From Albifimbria verrucaria (lineage: Eukaryota > Ascomycota > Sordariomycetes > Hypocreales > Stachybotryaceae): a stretch of 64,000 bases of DNA. This document shows, piece after piece, positions 25,295 to 37,199 of this stretch. The stretch is from the NCBI GenBank assembly GCA_020081605.1, contig JAHREC010000023.1, positions 202,765 through 266,764 on the forward strand, read 5' to 3'. Position 1 is the first letter of the stretch. Each line of letters opens with the position of its first letter. The notes beneath the pieces are model-generated. The model made no database searches. It was given only the letters and a program-made list of their open reading frames with translations, and was not told where the DNA came from. Position numbers and translations under genes: made by a program.

Positions 25295-28200
25295 ATGACG
25301 CATTGTAGCACGATCAGCGTCAAAAAGACCTGCGGCAAGTTTATAGGATTTTCCGAACAGTCAGGCCGAATTTCTGTAGAATCAACAACACTGCTAGCAG
25401 AGGTTCTTGCGTGCATAGACTACTCTCCTGGCATCGTTCTATTCATTGGAACGCCCAGCTCCGCCATTACAACAAAACTTAGCGAAAACATTCAATTCGA
25501 CCCTGGACATGTCTACCTGCAGTCTAACCAAAAAAACAAAACTCTCGAGGTATTCTGTCCCGTGAGGCCTCGACAGTTGTCGATACATGATTATAACCCA
25601 GGAGAGATCCTGGACTGGATTTCTACCGAAAAGCTACCTCTTGCCAACATCTATGCCCGTCTATTCGGGATATTTTCCAATGTGGTTTGCGTATTTGACA
25701 GTAGCTTCTCTTCTACCACCGACCTCGAGAGCTTTCTCGAGACTTGGTCGCGCTCAGCCTCTGATCATCTGAAATCCCGCGGATCTCTACCACGGCTGAT
25801 CATCTTCACTGAGAATTCGAAGACTCAAGCATCAGAGATGGAGAAATCCCTCCGCCACAAGATGAGTCCTGTGCTGAACGAAGGATTCTCTGGCCTTGCT
25901 GTGGAGTCTCTGGCAGTTGAATCAGGATTACTTAGAGGACGTGTCTATAGAAAAACAATGAGGATAATGGATTATGTCGAAAAGCATTGTGCTGCCTCGC
26001 AGTGGGAAAAAAGGCATCTAGGATGCTCTTCCACTCAAATGATCTGGTGTCTCTGTTCGCTGAAGCCGGAGGTTGTCTCATGGATAACATGACCTTCGAT
26101 CCCATAATAGCTGCTCGGGCATCACACCCCTTGCCTTTGGATTCTCATGTACAAATCGAAAGCTTTCTATCTGACTTCGATACGCAAGACTGTTTTGAAA
26201 CGTTCGCGCTGCCGTATTTGGCCTCTGCAATTCGAATGGAGGCCTTTCCTCAAGGATCACACAGTTAGTGAAAGACTAAGCACTGCACTTTCCCTAGACT
26301 GATCTTGTATCGTGTTTCAGACGCAACGGCTGACGGCGTGGAAATCCGCCAAATCTAGAATTCTATCTTGCAGATGTCTTTGAAGCCTTATACCTGCCTC
26401 ACTGGCATCGAGCAGCACATGCGAGAGGGTTGAGCTCAAACATTCAGGAGTCATTGGCAATGCTCGTCACCGGGAAGAAAGCATACCATGCGTTCGATAA
26501 TATGATAGGGAGAGAGACTAAAGAAATAGAGACTACAGGCATTGATAACCTTATTTCACCGCACGAAAACGAAAGAAGCGACGAGGAGCGTCACGTCGAT
26601 CGAGTTATTGCCTCAAAAAATCAATGGGAAAGCCATCGAACTACCCGGTACTGTCCAGTGTGCATTGTGCAACCGGCCAAGTACCCGCTTCCATGTGGAC
26701 ATCGATTCTGCAAAGACCACATCAAGTTATTCGGAAAGCAAATATGGGATAACGAATTTTTAATTGAGCAATGTGTTTGCTGCCAGACACGCTTCGAAAA
26801 CGTGAGTTTCCATTTTCGCCCGCCTACAAAAGGTGTTCGTTGCTTAGCCCTGGACGCTGGCGGAGTCAGGGCCATCGCACATTTGGAAGGTTTGCGTTTG
26901 CTTGAGGAATTGATGGAAGAGTATTTCCCAGGTACACCTGTCATTGAATTCTTCGACATCGTAGCAGGAACAAGCTCAGGTATGTCTATCCAGAAACAAG
27001 AAGAGAGCAAGGTACCAGGTCGGTCTGGTGAAGCTAATGCACGCTAAAAAACTGTAGGTGGAATTTGCATTTTGACGCTGGCCCATCTAGGGATGATGGT
27101 GAAAGATGCGATTACACACTTCACAACGTTAAGTCAACGAGTGTTTGGTCAGATATCAATGATTCAAAAGCTTCTGGGTCTATCGTTTCGTGGCGCAATA
27201 TACGACAGTCATGCTATTGACGAAGCTCTTCAAATCCATTATGGTAACAGCTCACTTGCCGATTACACGCCTGCTACAGCTCGGGATGCTCATATCTTGG
27301 TACCCATTAAGGGAATGCCACGTAACGATTACGTTGTGGACAACTTCAACAACCCTTTTGTGGTGCTGCCTGATGGAGGTGGCGTCCAGAAGATTCTCAC
27401 ATCTCAAGCGTAAGTCTGTCGTCCTCTACACCGTGTGTCGCCCTGTATCGCCCTGTATCGCCCGTCTTTTCTCTTCTACAAACCCATCATCACGTTTTCC
27501 ATTTCATTTTCAAATATTTGTCACGGAACCTTCGGATTTAATATGGTAACTGACTCAATCTATGCGTCTTATATTAGTGCCCGGTGCACATCAGCTGCTC
27601 CTGGCTATTTCCCCATACCATTGGTGGCGCGGTATATCAAGATGGAGCCCTCGGGCGGGCTAACCCCATAGGGATTGTTCTTTCTCAGGCCAAGGCCTTA
27701 TGTCCCCACCATGTCGCCCCAGACTTCGTGCTATCGATGGGCACTGGCTGTGAGAAGAAGCAGGCCCGAGAAGTCATAGCACAGCCTCTTGCAAAGCCCG
27801 TGCCTTGTGAAGCCAAGACTCCACTTTGGAGGAAGATAGGCTTTGTCGACCTGCTGTATCGACTGGCTAACTCTTACAGTGACAGTGTCGCCGTGGACGG
27901 TGAAAAATATGATCGCGATTTGATCCGAGAGCTTTTGGAGCCAGAGGTCGCAGAGAGATGCCATCGAGTCAATGTAGAGTTCCCAACAGGTTGCCCTACC
28001 CTTGATGACACGAGTGCAATGCCTGCTATAAGGAATGAAGCAAACAGGCAGTACTCGTCAGATCCATCCTTTCTACGTATCAGAAACGAGACGGTTGCCA
28101 CCAAGTTCTACTTCGAACTTACCAGAATACCTCTCAGGCGCTCAGGTCATTTCATCTTCCAGGGTAGAATCTCATGTGATGTTAGGCCCGGTCCAAAACT

Positions 28201-28603
28201 TGCCCATTTTATGAAAGTGTTGCTGAATTACAAATCAAAATTTATCGTTAACGGAGCTATCCTTCCACTAGAAAATGCTGCGAACTCTAGCGGCTACCAG
28301 GGAAGGTTCGAGATGATCATAAGTGGTACCGTCGCAAGCTTACAGACTGAGTTTGACATATCTCTCCGACAACAACGGCCTGAAGGGGAAACGCAGGATC
28401 GTATAAGTTCCTCACCGTATTCGCTGAATCGATTGATGAAAATGCAAGGGTTGCGTTGCCTTGTCGCACAAACCAAGAACCACAGGGTCAGGCCAAGTAA
28501 ACGACCAAACCCGGACGCTGGCACGGTTTCACGACCAAACAAGGCGCGAAAATACAGTTTTTGTCACAATGGGAAAATAATGGCGAGAATGTCGCCAAGG
28601 TAA
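25295..28603 (+). CDS. RING-like and patatin-like phospholipase protein, frameshifted
   Basis: Approximate exons are 25295-26263, 26321-26979, 27058-27409 and 27578-28603. The N-terminal 300 residues are an unassigned domain (GIVLFIGTPSSAITTKLSENI). A RING-type zinc site follows (YCPVCIVQPAKYPLPCGHRFC ... CVCC, about 26655-26785). Then comes a patatin hydrolase: RCLALDAGGVRAIAHLEGL (oxyanion block with Ala for one Gly), the nucleophile elbow GTSSGG split by the third-exon intron, and the catalytic Asp in AVYQDGALGRANPIG. The C-terminal part has a region (KLAHFMKVLLNYKSKFIVNGAILPL) of unknown role. Frame breaks at about 26010 (A6), 26345 (AAA) and 27616 (C4) each fit one missing base. Catalytic dyad Ser and Asp are present, so lipid acyl-hydrolase activity is expected if the frame is intact. 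A related but motif-less gene lies at 55.6 kb. Confidence 0.8.
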
Positions 28604-28619
28604 CATATCAAAGTTCAGA

Positions 28620-29500
28620 TTAATTGCAGCACAGCGATGATTTTGTTAGTGAGCGGGGCTGAATTTAGGCCTATGCTTTTTAGCAGTGAATGCACAAGCT
28701 CAAACAGGGTCTCTAATGTGAATGTGTTACTACTCACGTCAGCACCAGCAGCCCAAATTCTGTCGGGCATTATGATAGCAAAGATAAGCCCGACAAAACG
28801 TGGCCGATATTGTTGATTCGTTTATAGATGAGCATGTTGAAGGAAGCAACGCCGACGAGCTCGTAATTAGCTATCTGGTGTACTAAACCATAGATGAATT
28901 CAAAATATGAATTGAGATAAAAGTACGGATAAAACTGTAAAATCAAGATGCCAGTGATGAATATCTTTGAAGATTCGGGTAACCCTATCCATCACATACG
29001 AGGGTAGTTTGTTGGGGCAGGAAACAACAGCACACCCCAAGACGTAGGTGAGTTACTTAGACAAGTAGAGCAACAGCATCTCAGAAGATGGTAAGTATAA
29101 TTGGGCATCACATATCATATGATAAATAGCAGCTTGAGGTAGGAAGCAAAGAATTATGTTCATGAAAAAGGATAAAAGATGCTTGCTTTGTCCCTTTTTC
29201 TCAGGTTGGGTATTCTGCAGTCTTTATACCCAGTGGAAGGGTAAATAAAATAGGCTAGTCAAGGGTAATTAAAAATGAGGGTTACGCCAAATAAAATGCA
29301 GAGCTGGAGAGAATAACACAGTACGTAGGTATGGTGGTTGATATCTATATGGTGACACGCTTCATCTACCAAACTGCGCTATCATAAAAGGAAGAATGTC
29401 TGATTACAAAAGATTCAATATAAGTCTATACAGAAGGCATATATATAATGAGAAAAGAATATATGCGTCGTTTATCTCGAAATTATAATAACAAGACATC
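28620..29500. other. AT-rich gap, no gene recognised
   Basis: No domain-bearing frames; stop codons are dense in all frames. Confidence 0.5.
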
Positions 29501-29512
29501 GTCTGGGTATTC

Positions 29513-30007
29513 CTAACATAGAGTTAAATCCTCCCATTGGCTCTTGATGATTGGTTTCTCAGGAAATGATATAGTGGCCATTGTATACTGTGGATAAATC
29601 CCACGGTTGGTAGTCGCTTGGAGGCGAAGAATTGAGAGCAAATTGTTGTTGATATTGGCTATGAGGGCCAGGGCGTTGGCTATATAGGAAGAATAGTTAT
29701 TTGGGCACAATGCAAACCGGTCTGCTTTCACTGTAAGTCCTTCCATACTGGTGGAGATATCGGACACCGGAGGCTTAGGTAATTGTGGCATCAATAATGG
29801 ATTTTCTGGGTCTTCGATGCTTTGGAGAATAGCTCTGACTTCATATATGTCATATCTAACGCTTGCCTTGAAAGCCTCAATAAAGGCAGATCTGTATTTG
29901 CCAAGTAACTTTTTGGTGTGATTTTGTTTTAGACGAAGCTTAGCTTGCGCCCTCCGATTTGCTGCACGCTTTCGGTAAATTTGACTGTCTTCTCTTTCAC
30001 AGGACAT
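29513..30007 (-). CDS. Small bZIP-like protein
   Basis: Intact 164-codon frame starting MSCEREDSQIYRKRAANRRA. Residues 11-30 (YRKRAANRRAQAKLRLKQ) match a bZIP basic region, with Asn and the Ala/Arg spacing expected for DNA contact. It is followed by only a weak, short leucine heptad (KKLLGKYRSAFIEAF). The rest resembles the C-terminal part of fungal bZIP proteins that have an aromatic/Leu-rich tail (NALALIANINNNLLSIL), but no named family is certain. It is shorter than usual regulators. It is likely nuclear if real; DNA target unknown. Confidence 0.6.
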   Translation of the reverse strand: MSCEREDSQIYRKRAANRRAQAKLRLKQNHTKKLLGKYRSAFIEAFKASVRYDIYEVRAILQSIEDPENPLLMPQLPKPPVSDISTSMEGLTVKADRFALCPNNYSSYIANALALIANINNNLLSILRLQATTNRGIYPQYTMATISFPEKPIIKSQWEDLTLC

Positions 30008-30019
30008 TGTCTAAGTCTA

Positions 30020-31100
30020 TGATGCCTTGATAGTGATGCCTTGAGTGTGATGCTTTATTTATGATGCGTTCTTGTATAGCTGGATATCTACAGCATGACT
30101 GCGATGAACATATATATCTTGAGAGTACTGCTCACAGTCTATCACAGTTTACGATCTGTTTAGATAATTTGTTCTAAATTTAGTCTTCAACTTATAAAAT
30201 GTTTCAGAACTGGGCTGACGTTCATCTAGAGGGGCTGTTCACCGTTTCAGATAATCACACGCTAAGGTAAAAACAAGACCATCTATCTCTTTGACTGTCT
30301 GAAGCCGCGAGACAAGCAACGAACTTACCAGGAGTCCCACGTTTTATTGTTGGAAGCTTTGCGGGCCAAGCCTGCCTCGCCCCTTACCAAGAAATGATCA
30401 TCGTGCGCTCGAAAAATTTGCATTTGGAAGTCAATATAGTAACTCATCATGATCACTCTATCAAGCGCGCTGGCTTTGGTAGGCAAACAACTCTATGATC
30501 TGTCGGGAGTTACCAAATCCAGACAGCAATCCACTGGACGGCCGAGGAGGATGGGGTTGTTTCCAACGATCCGCTCTCGAGTAATGGCTGACTCCCAATT
30601 GACTACGTATGCATGCATGTTGCGAGTGGCTAGCAGCGAGCTATTCGAGCTTGGCGATGAATGAGGCCCCCAGGGCGCGATCATCTTTCAAAGTTGCCGT
30701 CTCCATCATCGACACCAAACAGGCACTATCCCAACTGTAGTTAAAACGTAGTTCTATAAATGGGCACGAGGCAGTGAGATACCGTTACATGAAGAAAAGC
30801 ACACAAAAAGAAGCCACGGGGAAGACTGCAGCGAACCTGAAACCTAGCTCCATGTATCTACTAGTCACATCGAGGTTATCACACTCATATCTTGCCACCG
30901 TGCAACTCTAACTTCTATTTCGAGTAACATTAAGGAGGGGAGGAAAGGGGCTTCTTGCATGGTCTGTCTTCACGTCTCGATAACTCCTGACGTCCTTTGA
31001 TCTAGTAGGGGCATACGTAGAGCGATTCATGAAGTTTATTACCTCCCGTCCAACCTTCAGGATAGTTGTAATTATGTTCCAAGAACACCAGACGATCTTA
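30020..31100. other. No gene recognised
   Basis: Two opposing short frames at 30449-30684 overlap and neither has a recognisable domain. The right end is upstream of the F-box gene. Confidence 0.45.
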
Positions 31101-31104
31101 CACC

Positions 31105-32536
31105 TTGATCATGGATGTACTGCCCCTTGAGATATATTGGATGCTTGTTGAGCAACTTGAGGTTGTTGATCGAAGCCGAATTGCTCAATGCAGCCGTCAG
31201 AGCTTTGAGAAGACCAAGTCACTTCTATATAGAAAATTAGATCTGCGTTTTGAATATGGAGTAGCAGATTGGCAAACTGTATCGATCCTTGAGACCTTGA
31301 CACAAAACCCAGACCTGGCAGCATACATTCGATCCATCAACATTAGAAGCAGTGGCCTACGGCACTGGAACACGGGGAATTACCAACTCCTCTCGCTTGT
31401 CCTGTCCAATATCATAGTTTTGCCAGAACACATCACGTCATTTTCTGCAGTCTGTCCTTGGTTACCACGTGGCAGAACATTTGAAAATCTTGAGACATTG
31501 ACCTGTCGCGATATTGGAACCCCGACGGAAGGTGATTGGATACGATGGCACCTAGATAATTGCAAGCAACTCACGCGTCTCCACCTGTCTTGCTCCCCGC
31601 ATCATGCCATGATGTCTCATGCCATGATGTCTCATGATCTGATTAGCGCCTCATGCCTTGACAGAATCACGTCTTTGACTCTCGATGGATACAATCTTAC
31701 AGAACTTGTGCCAAATCCGTATTGGAAACCACAAGAGCTTAACCTCAAGCTCTGTCCGGGGTTGAAAACTTCATTGAGCGGATGATTTCAGCAGACCAAT
31801 TAACGTCGTTGAGAGAGCTGCGTCTTGCCGGACATTTTTCTCGATCTTCTTTTCTTTCGCTGCTAGCCAGCCTTAAACATTGCTATAAGCTGGAGAAATT
31901 ATCGCTTCGTATAGGCAAACTGTCCCGTCTTCTCCGGCTTGACGGGCGACAGATAAGAAGCCTTAAATACGATGACTTCGATACACTCACTTCAGAGCTG
32001 CGACAAGATATTCTGGGTGGACTAAAACCTATTTGTGGGAGCCTTCGCCTCCTCATACTAGATATACGACAAGAGTTGGCGGAGTCAGCTACGTCCATGA
32101 GGTTCACGGGAAGCGATATCGAGCGAATAATAACATCCTGCCCAAGACTCGAGTTTCTTGGTATCCCGATGAATCTCAGTGATCCCAGCTCAACACGGTA
32201 CCGACGGATGATGTGGAAGGTAAGTTTCAACTTAGTTGAATGAAAGCAATCAGAAATATAGACGTCATGTGCTTACACTAAATGTAGGATGCGGGCAGAG
32301 CGGTGCCAATGCGGCTGAGAGCATTGCACCTCAGAGGAAGCTGTGGCCCAATGAAGCGATTCCTTAAGGACGCTGAAATCATCTCCAAACACGTTTCCAA
32401 ACACCTTGATTGCCATGGACTGATGGTCTATCTAGACCATGGCGAGAGGCTTAGGAAAGTTTCTTTTGAAGCAGGCGTGTTGAACAACCATAAGTATTGT
32501 AAAGAAGAGATGGATTCATTCGACATGGACTTCTAG
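31105..32536 (+). CDS. F-box/LRR-like protein, one intron, one frameshift
   Basis: It starts MIMDVLPLEIYWMLVEQLE, an F-box with the usual LPxE and the later CSRQSFEKTKSLLYR. Leucine-rich stretches follow (NLETLTCRDIGTP, LTRLHLSC, ITSLTLDGYNL, LTSLRELRLAG). The frame breaks at about 31757 in ccggggttg: adding one G gives LCPGVENFIERMISADQ with no stop. An intron at 32220-32287 (GTAAGT...TAG, 68 nt) joins in phase to the last exon, 32288-32536 (DAGRAVPMRLRALHLRGSC). Expected role: substrate adaptor of an SCF E3 ubiquitin ligase. A 15-bp duplication near 31605-31635 adds a small HAMMSHAMMSH repeat. Substrate unknown. Confidence 0.75.
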
Positions 32537-32835
32537 TCCAAATCGATTGTGTATGTTCGACTAAGGCGTGGGGAAGTTATTATACAGGTTCTCTGTGAGA
32601 TGTACTATAATACTTCGTGTCAAGAGGTCTTTGAAACTGGGAAGCCCACGACGCTATCACTAATAATAATCTATTATTTTTGTGCTACAGTACCGGCATC
32701 AAAATATGTATCATAAACATAGGAACAGACATGGAAACCGTAGTTGATCTCTACTATCCTATCTATAGCTAACTAGCTCAAGTGTGCAACAGTATATATG
32801 CCCTTGGACTGCTAGGTCAATCTTTTGGTCGTTAA

Positions 32836-33345
32836 GTGATGCATTCCATCGTGTCTCTTCCAGAAGAGGTGTTGCTTACCATTGTTAGAGTTCTTTATGA
32901 AGATGTGGATCGCAAGGAACAATTTCTCCCTTTGCGTCTAGTGTGTAGGCGGCTGGCTGAAGTAAGTCGAGAGTTTGCATTCAAACGGGTCGTTATATCA
33001 TTCGACGAATGCGGCATGAGGCCGTGGCCGGAATTGATCACGACCTCGAATTGCGGATATGTTGAACAAATTGTTTCAGTCCTATCACCAGAGGCAGCTA
33101 CTGACATGGACGCATTAATTCCAGCGAATTGTGATTTTTTCTATCAAGCGGCTTTGAATCATTGCCCGAAACTCCGTTCTGCAACGGTGCTTCTAGATTG
33201 GATCGGTGGAGTGATTGGAGACAATGATTTAGAGATGGCTTTCACAGATCCTGCCGCACATCGAATCATACTTCACGAGTGGAAAATCAAGAAAATTGAT
33301 AATACATCAGCCTCCTCGGATGACTATACCCACTTAGAGTTATGA
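32836..33345 (+). CDS. Short F-box protein
   Basis: Intact 169-codon frame with an F-box at the N terminus (VSLPEEVLLTIVRVLYEDV, LPLRLVCRRLAEVSREFAF). The remainder (QIVSVLSPEAATDMDALIPANCDFF, CPKLRSATVLLDWIGG) is shorter than the usual substrate-binding part of fungal F-box proteins. It may be a truncated copy or have further 3' exons. It lies 300 bp downstream of the previous F-box gene in the same orientation, and the two may derive from a local duplication that has since diverged. Confidence 0.7.
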   Translation: MMHSIVSLPEEVLLTIVRVLYEDVDRKEQFLPLRLVCRRLAEVSREFAFKRVVISFDECGMRPWPELITTSNCGYVEQIVSVLSPEAATDMDALIPANCDFFYQAALNHCPKLRSATVLLDWIGGVIGDNDLEMAFTDPAAHRIILHEWKIKKIDNTSASSDDYTHLEL

Positions 33346-33349
33346 TAAG

Positions 33350-33990
33350 ACCCCATCGTTCGCAGCTCAGCATGTGTATTCGCTTAGCGTGCTTCATATG
33401 AACAGCGACCAAAATTGAGCCCAATCACCACCACTTCGAACTAGGTATCACCCTGTTTTGTTTAAAGAGCAGAAAGATAAATATAGCCCTAGTCTATGAA
33501 TCCTATTATAGAAACGCATGCATGCAAAGGATAACATGACCAATTCTCGTTAGAAAACATATTGATGGAGGCAAGGTAGTTGTTTGATCTAGTATAAAAT
33601 ATAATATTCTTTAGTCTTCTTTGCTACTTACGACATTTGGCATTTCTCGAGTTTCTTCTGATAAGTGTCTATAGTACATCCAGTATTCGGTTGGTGTCCA
33701 AACTCAATTATCGTTTGTTTAAAATATTTTATCTTGGTGATGAATCAACATAGCACGGAAAGTACAGGGGCACGGACAGATGAAGGGGTAACGGCACCAA
33801 CCCAACTGTAAGTTTCCATTCCTAGAGCCCTTTGACGCTGTATCTCCTGAAGCAGAGAGTCTTCTTGTGATCAAAGTGTTTTGATAGGAGTGATCATCCT
33901 GCGCTTAGCATTTAGCATAGTGCCAACCTCCTACTGATACCGTAGTATACTAGAAAGCAAATGACATTACCAATGACCCCACAAGGTCTG
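33350..33990. other. No gene recognised
   Basis: Gap before the coiled-coil gene. No domain-bearing frame seen. Confidence 0.5.
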
Positions 33991-33995
33991 ATCCT

Positions 33996-35017
33996 ATGGA
34001 TCGTGACCTTGACCTCGCGGCCAGCATATTGAGTTCGTGTCGACAGGATCGAAAAGATATACTTACCGCATATCGCATTGCCGCTAAAAGATCAAGACAT
34101 ACAGAGTTCGCACATTCACAATTGGTAAACGACCATCAGGCTCTTGCGGCCAACTTCAGTAGCCTCCGAGAACAATACGGCAGTATTAGCCTCAAGTACA
34201 ATGTTCTCCTTGGCGACTCGACTCGAGCTGCCGAAGAGCGCAAAATGCTCCAAACCAATATCGAAGATCATGCGAAAGCCAAAGAGGCCTTGTCATGTCA
34301 ATTTCAGCTAGCCCTTGATGAAATCTCCAAGTTGAGGAGTCAAAAATTAAGGATGACTCAGAGCAAGCTGAGACCATCCGACAGCTTCAAGAAGAGGCGA
34401 ACAAGAAGGAGTCCACGATAATTGAGCTGCAAGAGAAGTTGAAATTGTGTCAAACCCAATGTCAATCCAAAGTTGTTTTAAATGCAGAACTTATGGACCT
34501 GGGCGATGCTCATAGGAAGACGACGAACGTGTGTAGAGACGGCGATACAGCAGAGACAGCTCATAAGTCATCACCTAAAACACACCACATCCACAACAGG
34601 GCTAGCACACCAGAAGGCCAGGAGGATAGTAGCCAAGGCTCAGAAAAAGCCAATACGACTTTGCAACATCTACAACAGGTACAGGACGAGAATAATGTCC
34701 TCAGAGACGCTTTGAAAAAGGCAGCAGAGGAGAAAATGGCAGACGAACAAAGAGCCTTCAACTTATCCAGCAATATAGAGCAGCTTCAAGAGAAATATGA
34801 GTTGCAGCGCAAGCATTTAGAGGCTGTCGAAGAAGTCTTAGTTAAGAGGCACCCTAACCTCTCCAGAAACCTTGACAATATCGCGAGAGTCTTGACAGAC
34901 ACCGTGGATAAAAAAAGCGTCAGAAGAGGAAGCCGTGTAGCTAGTGGTATGATACGTCTCATAGATTTAATCAGTATGATGGACCCCGAGTGTCTCGCGG
35001 TAGCTGGATGGCCCTGA
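33996..35017 (+). CDS. Coiled-coil protein, frameshifted
   Basis: It starts MDRDLDLAASILSSCRQDRK and reads as long helices with heptad character (RAAEERKMLQTNIEDHAKAKEALSCQFQLALDEISKL). The frame breaks near 34342 in caaaaatt. With one extra A it continues DDSEQAETIRQLQEEANKKE, STIIELQEKLKL and later LQHLQQVQDENNVLRDALKKA and LQEKYELQRKHLEAVEEVL. The helical content in both frames makes a single coiled-coil protein of about 340 residues convincing. No catalytic domain. The end VAGWP is at 35017. It resembles in style the coiled-coil gene at the right edge of the window. Function unknown, probably an assembly or scaffold partner. Confidence 0.65.
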
Positions 35018-35019
35018 GT

Positions 35020-35920
35020 GAGGGTATCTTTTAGAACTCTCGAGCTTCCAGTGATCTTTCCTCCATTTACAAAACTGCACAGCATGGGGCCGAAAATGGT
35101 ATGTTGTGGATGTAATTGAAAACCCCTCCATGTATTTCGTCGCAGGTGGTATCATGACGCTTCTTTAATTCCCTCCCTCAACGAGATGGTCTGGAACGAT
35201 TGAAAGACTTCAGGGTCTTCTTTTTATATCCATGTTCATAATGCTTCATAAATTGGATTGGTTGTATTCTTTTGCATCTTTAATGTCGTTGTCAAATTGC
35301 GCTACGGTGTCCGTTAGCCATTGAATGCAGCGCCAACGGACGTCCCAAACAGAGGCACTATACCACCCTACAAAAACAACCATCCCCACCAGCCTAGGTC
35401 TCTTCGTCCATCACTAAGATTTTCAATTGCACTCTGTTAAATTATATCAATATTTTACAACGTCGCACTCAATGTATCCCATAGCCTTTGGCGCTACGAT
35501 ATACATAGTACCTCTGAATTCAATTTGCATATGCCAGGGGTGAATCACCGAGCCCTAGAGTATGGACTGATGAAGGTACGGAAAGCATGGTAGAGGTCGA
35601 TAGCCACCCATGTTGCCCTAGGGGATTGGCGGGGATATGGCTGACACTCCATCGATTTCACAAATTCCTCTCATATGCAAAATTGGTCACTAGCTAGAGG
35701 CCGTCTGCTCAATCATACAATTTTACTACTCAACATGGCCCACCTCAACCAGCATTGTCGCCCGTTGCTCCTAATCGGTAGATTACAGGATCAAAAATAG
35801 GAATACATTAGTAAAAATCACCATGCTAATGTATGGAATGAGTAAAACGAAGCAGATTGGTGAGTAGGCTTCCACCGATATGACCGTCTGTCGACTTGCT
35901 GTCAAGAAGGGATTATCCGC
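35020..35920. other. No gene recognised
   Basis: No domain-bearing frame. The left part is the 3' side of the coiled-coil gene and the right part is upstream of the JmjC-like gene. Confidence 0.5.
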
Positions 35921-35926
35921 GATACC

Positions 35927-37189
35927 ATGCCTAGAAATTACAGATTGAATCGTTATAAGATGCTCCTACAAATTCAGCAGATGGAGTCCTGCTCCAAGAC
36001 AGAAACCAGGTGCAGCGTGATCATGGAAAGCCAAGTTCAGACAGCAAAGACGACGTATTTAAACGAGGCCGAGCAAGGCATAGCAAAAGGTTGTGAACTG
36101 TTAGATGAGCTTGCGTCTACAGCAAAACATGGATCGAGGCTTGAGCATGAGATTGTCAAATACAAGCAAGTATTCAACTATTGCGGCGTGGGGAACCCAG
36201 TAACACTTTCTCAATATATCCAAGCTACGTTTGATAAGAATGCTGGGGATACTTTTCTTATCGCGTCCACGGAGCAAGTGTGTGAGCTTCTCAAGGAGGA
36301 TATTCCACAGTTGCCCATCTTTATCCCACGGGAGCTGAACCCTGATTCGAACAACCGGCTCGATCTTGAGACGTATCTGAAAGTGTTGAGTACTCGACCG
36401 TTTCTTGATATGCATGATTTTGATGTGGACTACGCAAAATATTTAGGTGCTCCAAAGCGGATTCCCTCTGCTCGAGCACTAGCTCGGCTCAAACCTGAGT
36501 GCAAGAAAGGGCCAGTGAATCTCATAAGCCTTCCCGGCCACAAGCGCAATGCAGTTCCTGGCTGTTTAGCGCAGCATGAAGACTACCATTTCTTACAATC
36601 CATCACTAATACTGGTGCTAAAGACGGATCGGAAGAATCACGAGATTTGGCCGACGGATCTCATTTTCAACTTCTCGCCAGCCGAGGTGCGTTTCATGAG
36701 CCTCACGTTGATCGACACGGTCTCCTCACGGTCATTTTCAATGACTATGGGGAGAAGCTTTGGCCCTTATGGTCAGGTCTCAACGAAGTCGAGGTATCTG
36801 ATTTCATCATCCATAAACATTACAGATGTGGTGCGGCGATATACCTAAGACCAGGTGATTTACTCATTCAGCCTCCACTCACAGTTCATGCGCCGCTGTC
36901 CTTATCTCTTGTTTTGATGACAGGAACCATGCATCTCCACCCCCGAGCATTACTCACCAGTATCAGCCAAATGAAACTTGAGATAAAGCACCCTGAGGTA
37001 ACAAACGAAGGCCTCTCCGAAGAGCTGACCCAAAAACTCCCATTAATATTATCGCTATGGGAGGCAGGAGCTGGACCATGGCATTGGGGAAGCCTAGAAG
37101 ATTTACAAAACTGCATGAAGTTATTAGGTCGCAGGAGGCATAAAAACAGAAAGCGACGTATAACCCGTGCGGCTCGAGCCAAGTTGTAA
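35927..37189 (+). CDS. JmjC-like (cupin) protein
   Basis: Intact 420-codon frame. The N-terminal 100 residues are helical (ELLDELASTAKHGSRLEHEIVK). The C-terminal half has a cupin fold with an H-x-D pair in EPHVDRHGLLTVIF (His260, Asp262) and a distal His in QPPLTVHAPL (His321), the iron ligands expected of JmjC-type Fe(II)/2-oxoglutarate oxygenases. Segments PFLDMHDFDVDYAKYLGAP and NLISLPGHK resemble fungal JmjC-like proteins found in accessory regions. There are no PHD or DNA-binding modules. It ends with a very basic tail (GRRRHKNRKRRITRAARAKL), possibly a nuclear signal. Histone demethylation is one known role of the family; the substrate here is unknown. Confidence 0.75.
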   Translation: MPRNYRLNRYKMLLQIQQMESCSKTETRCSVIMESQVQTAKTTYLNEAEQGIAKGCELLDELASTAKHGSRLEHEIVKYKQVFNYCGVGNPVTLSQYIQATFDKNAGDTFLIASTEQVCELLKEDIPQLPIFIPRELNPDSNNRLDLETYLKVLSTRPFLDMHDFDVDYAKYLGAPKRIPSARALARLKPECKKGPVNLISLPGHKRNAVPGCLAQHEDYHFLQSITNTGAKDGSEESRDLADGSHFQLLASRGAFHEPHVDRHGLLTVIFNDYGEKLWPLWSGLNEVEVSDFIIHKHYRCGAAIYLRPGDLLIQPPLTVHAPLSLSLVLMTGTMHLHPRALLTSISQMKLEIKHPEVTNEGLSEELTQKLPLILSLWEAGAGPWHWGSLEDLQNCMKLLGRRRHKNRKRRITRAARAKL

Positions 37190-37199
37190 GAAGCAATAA

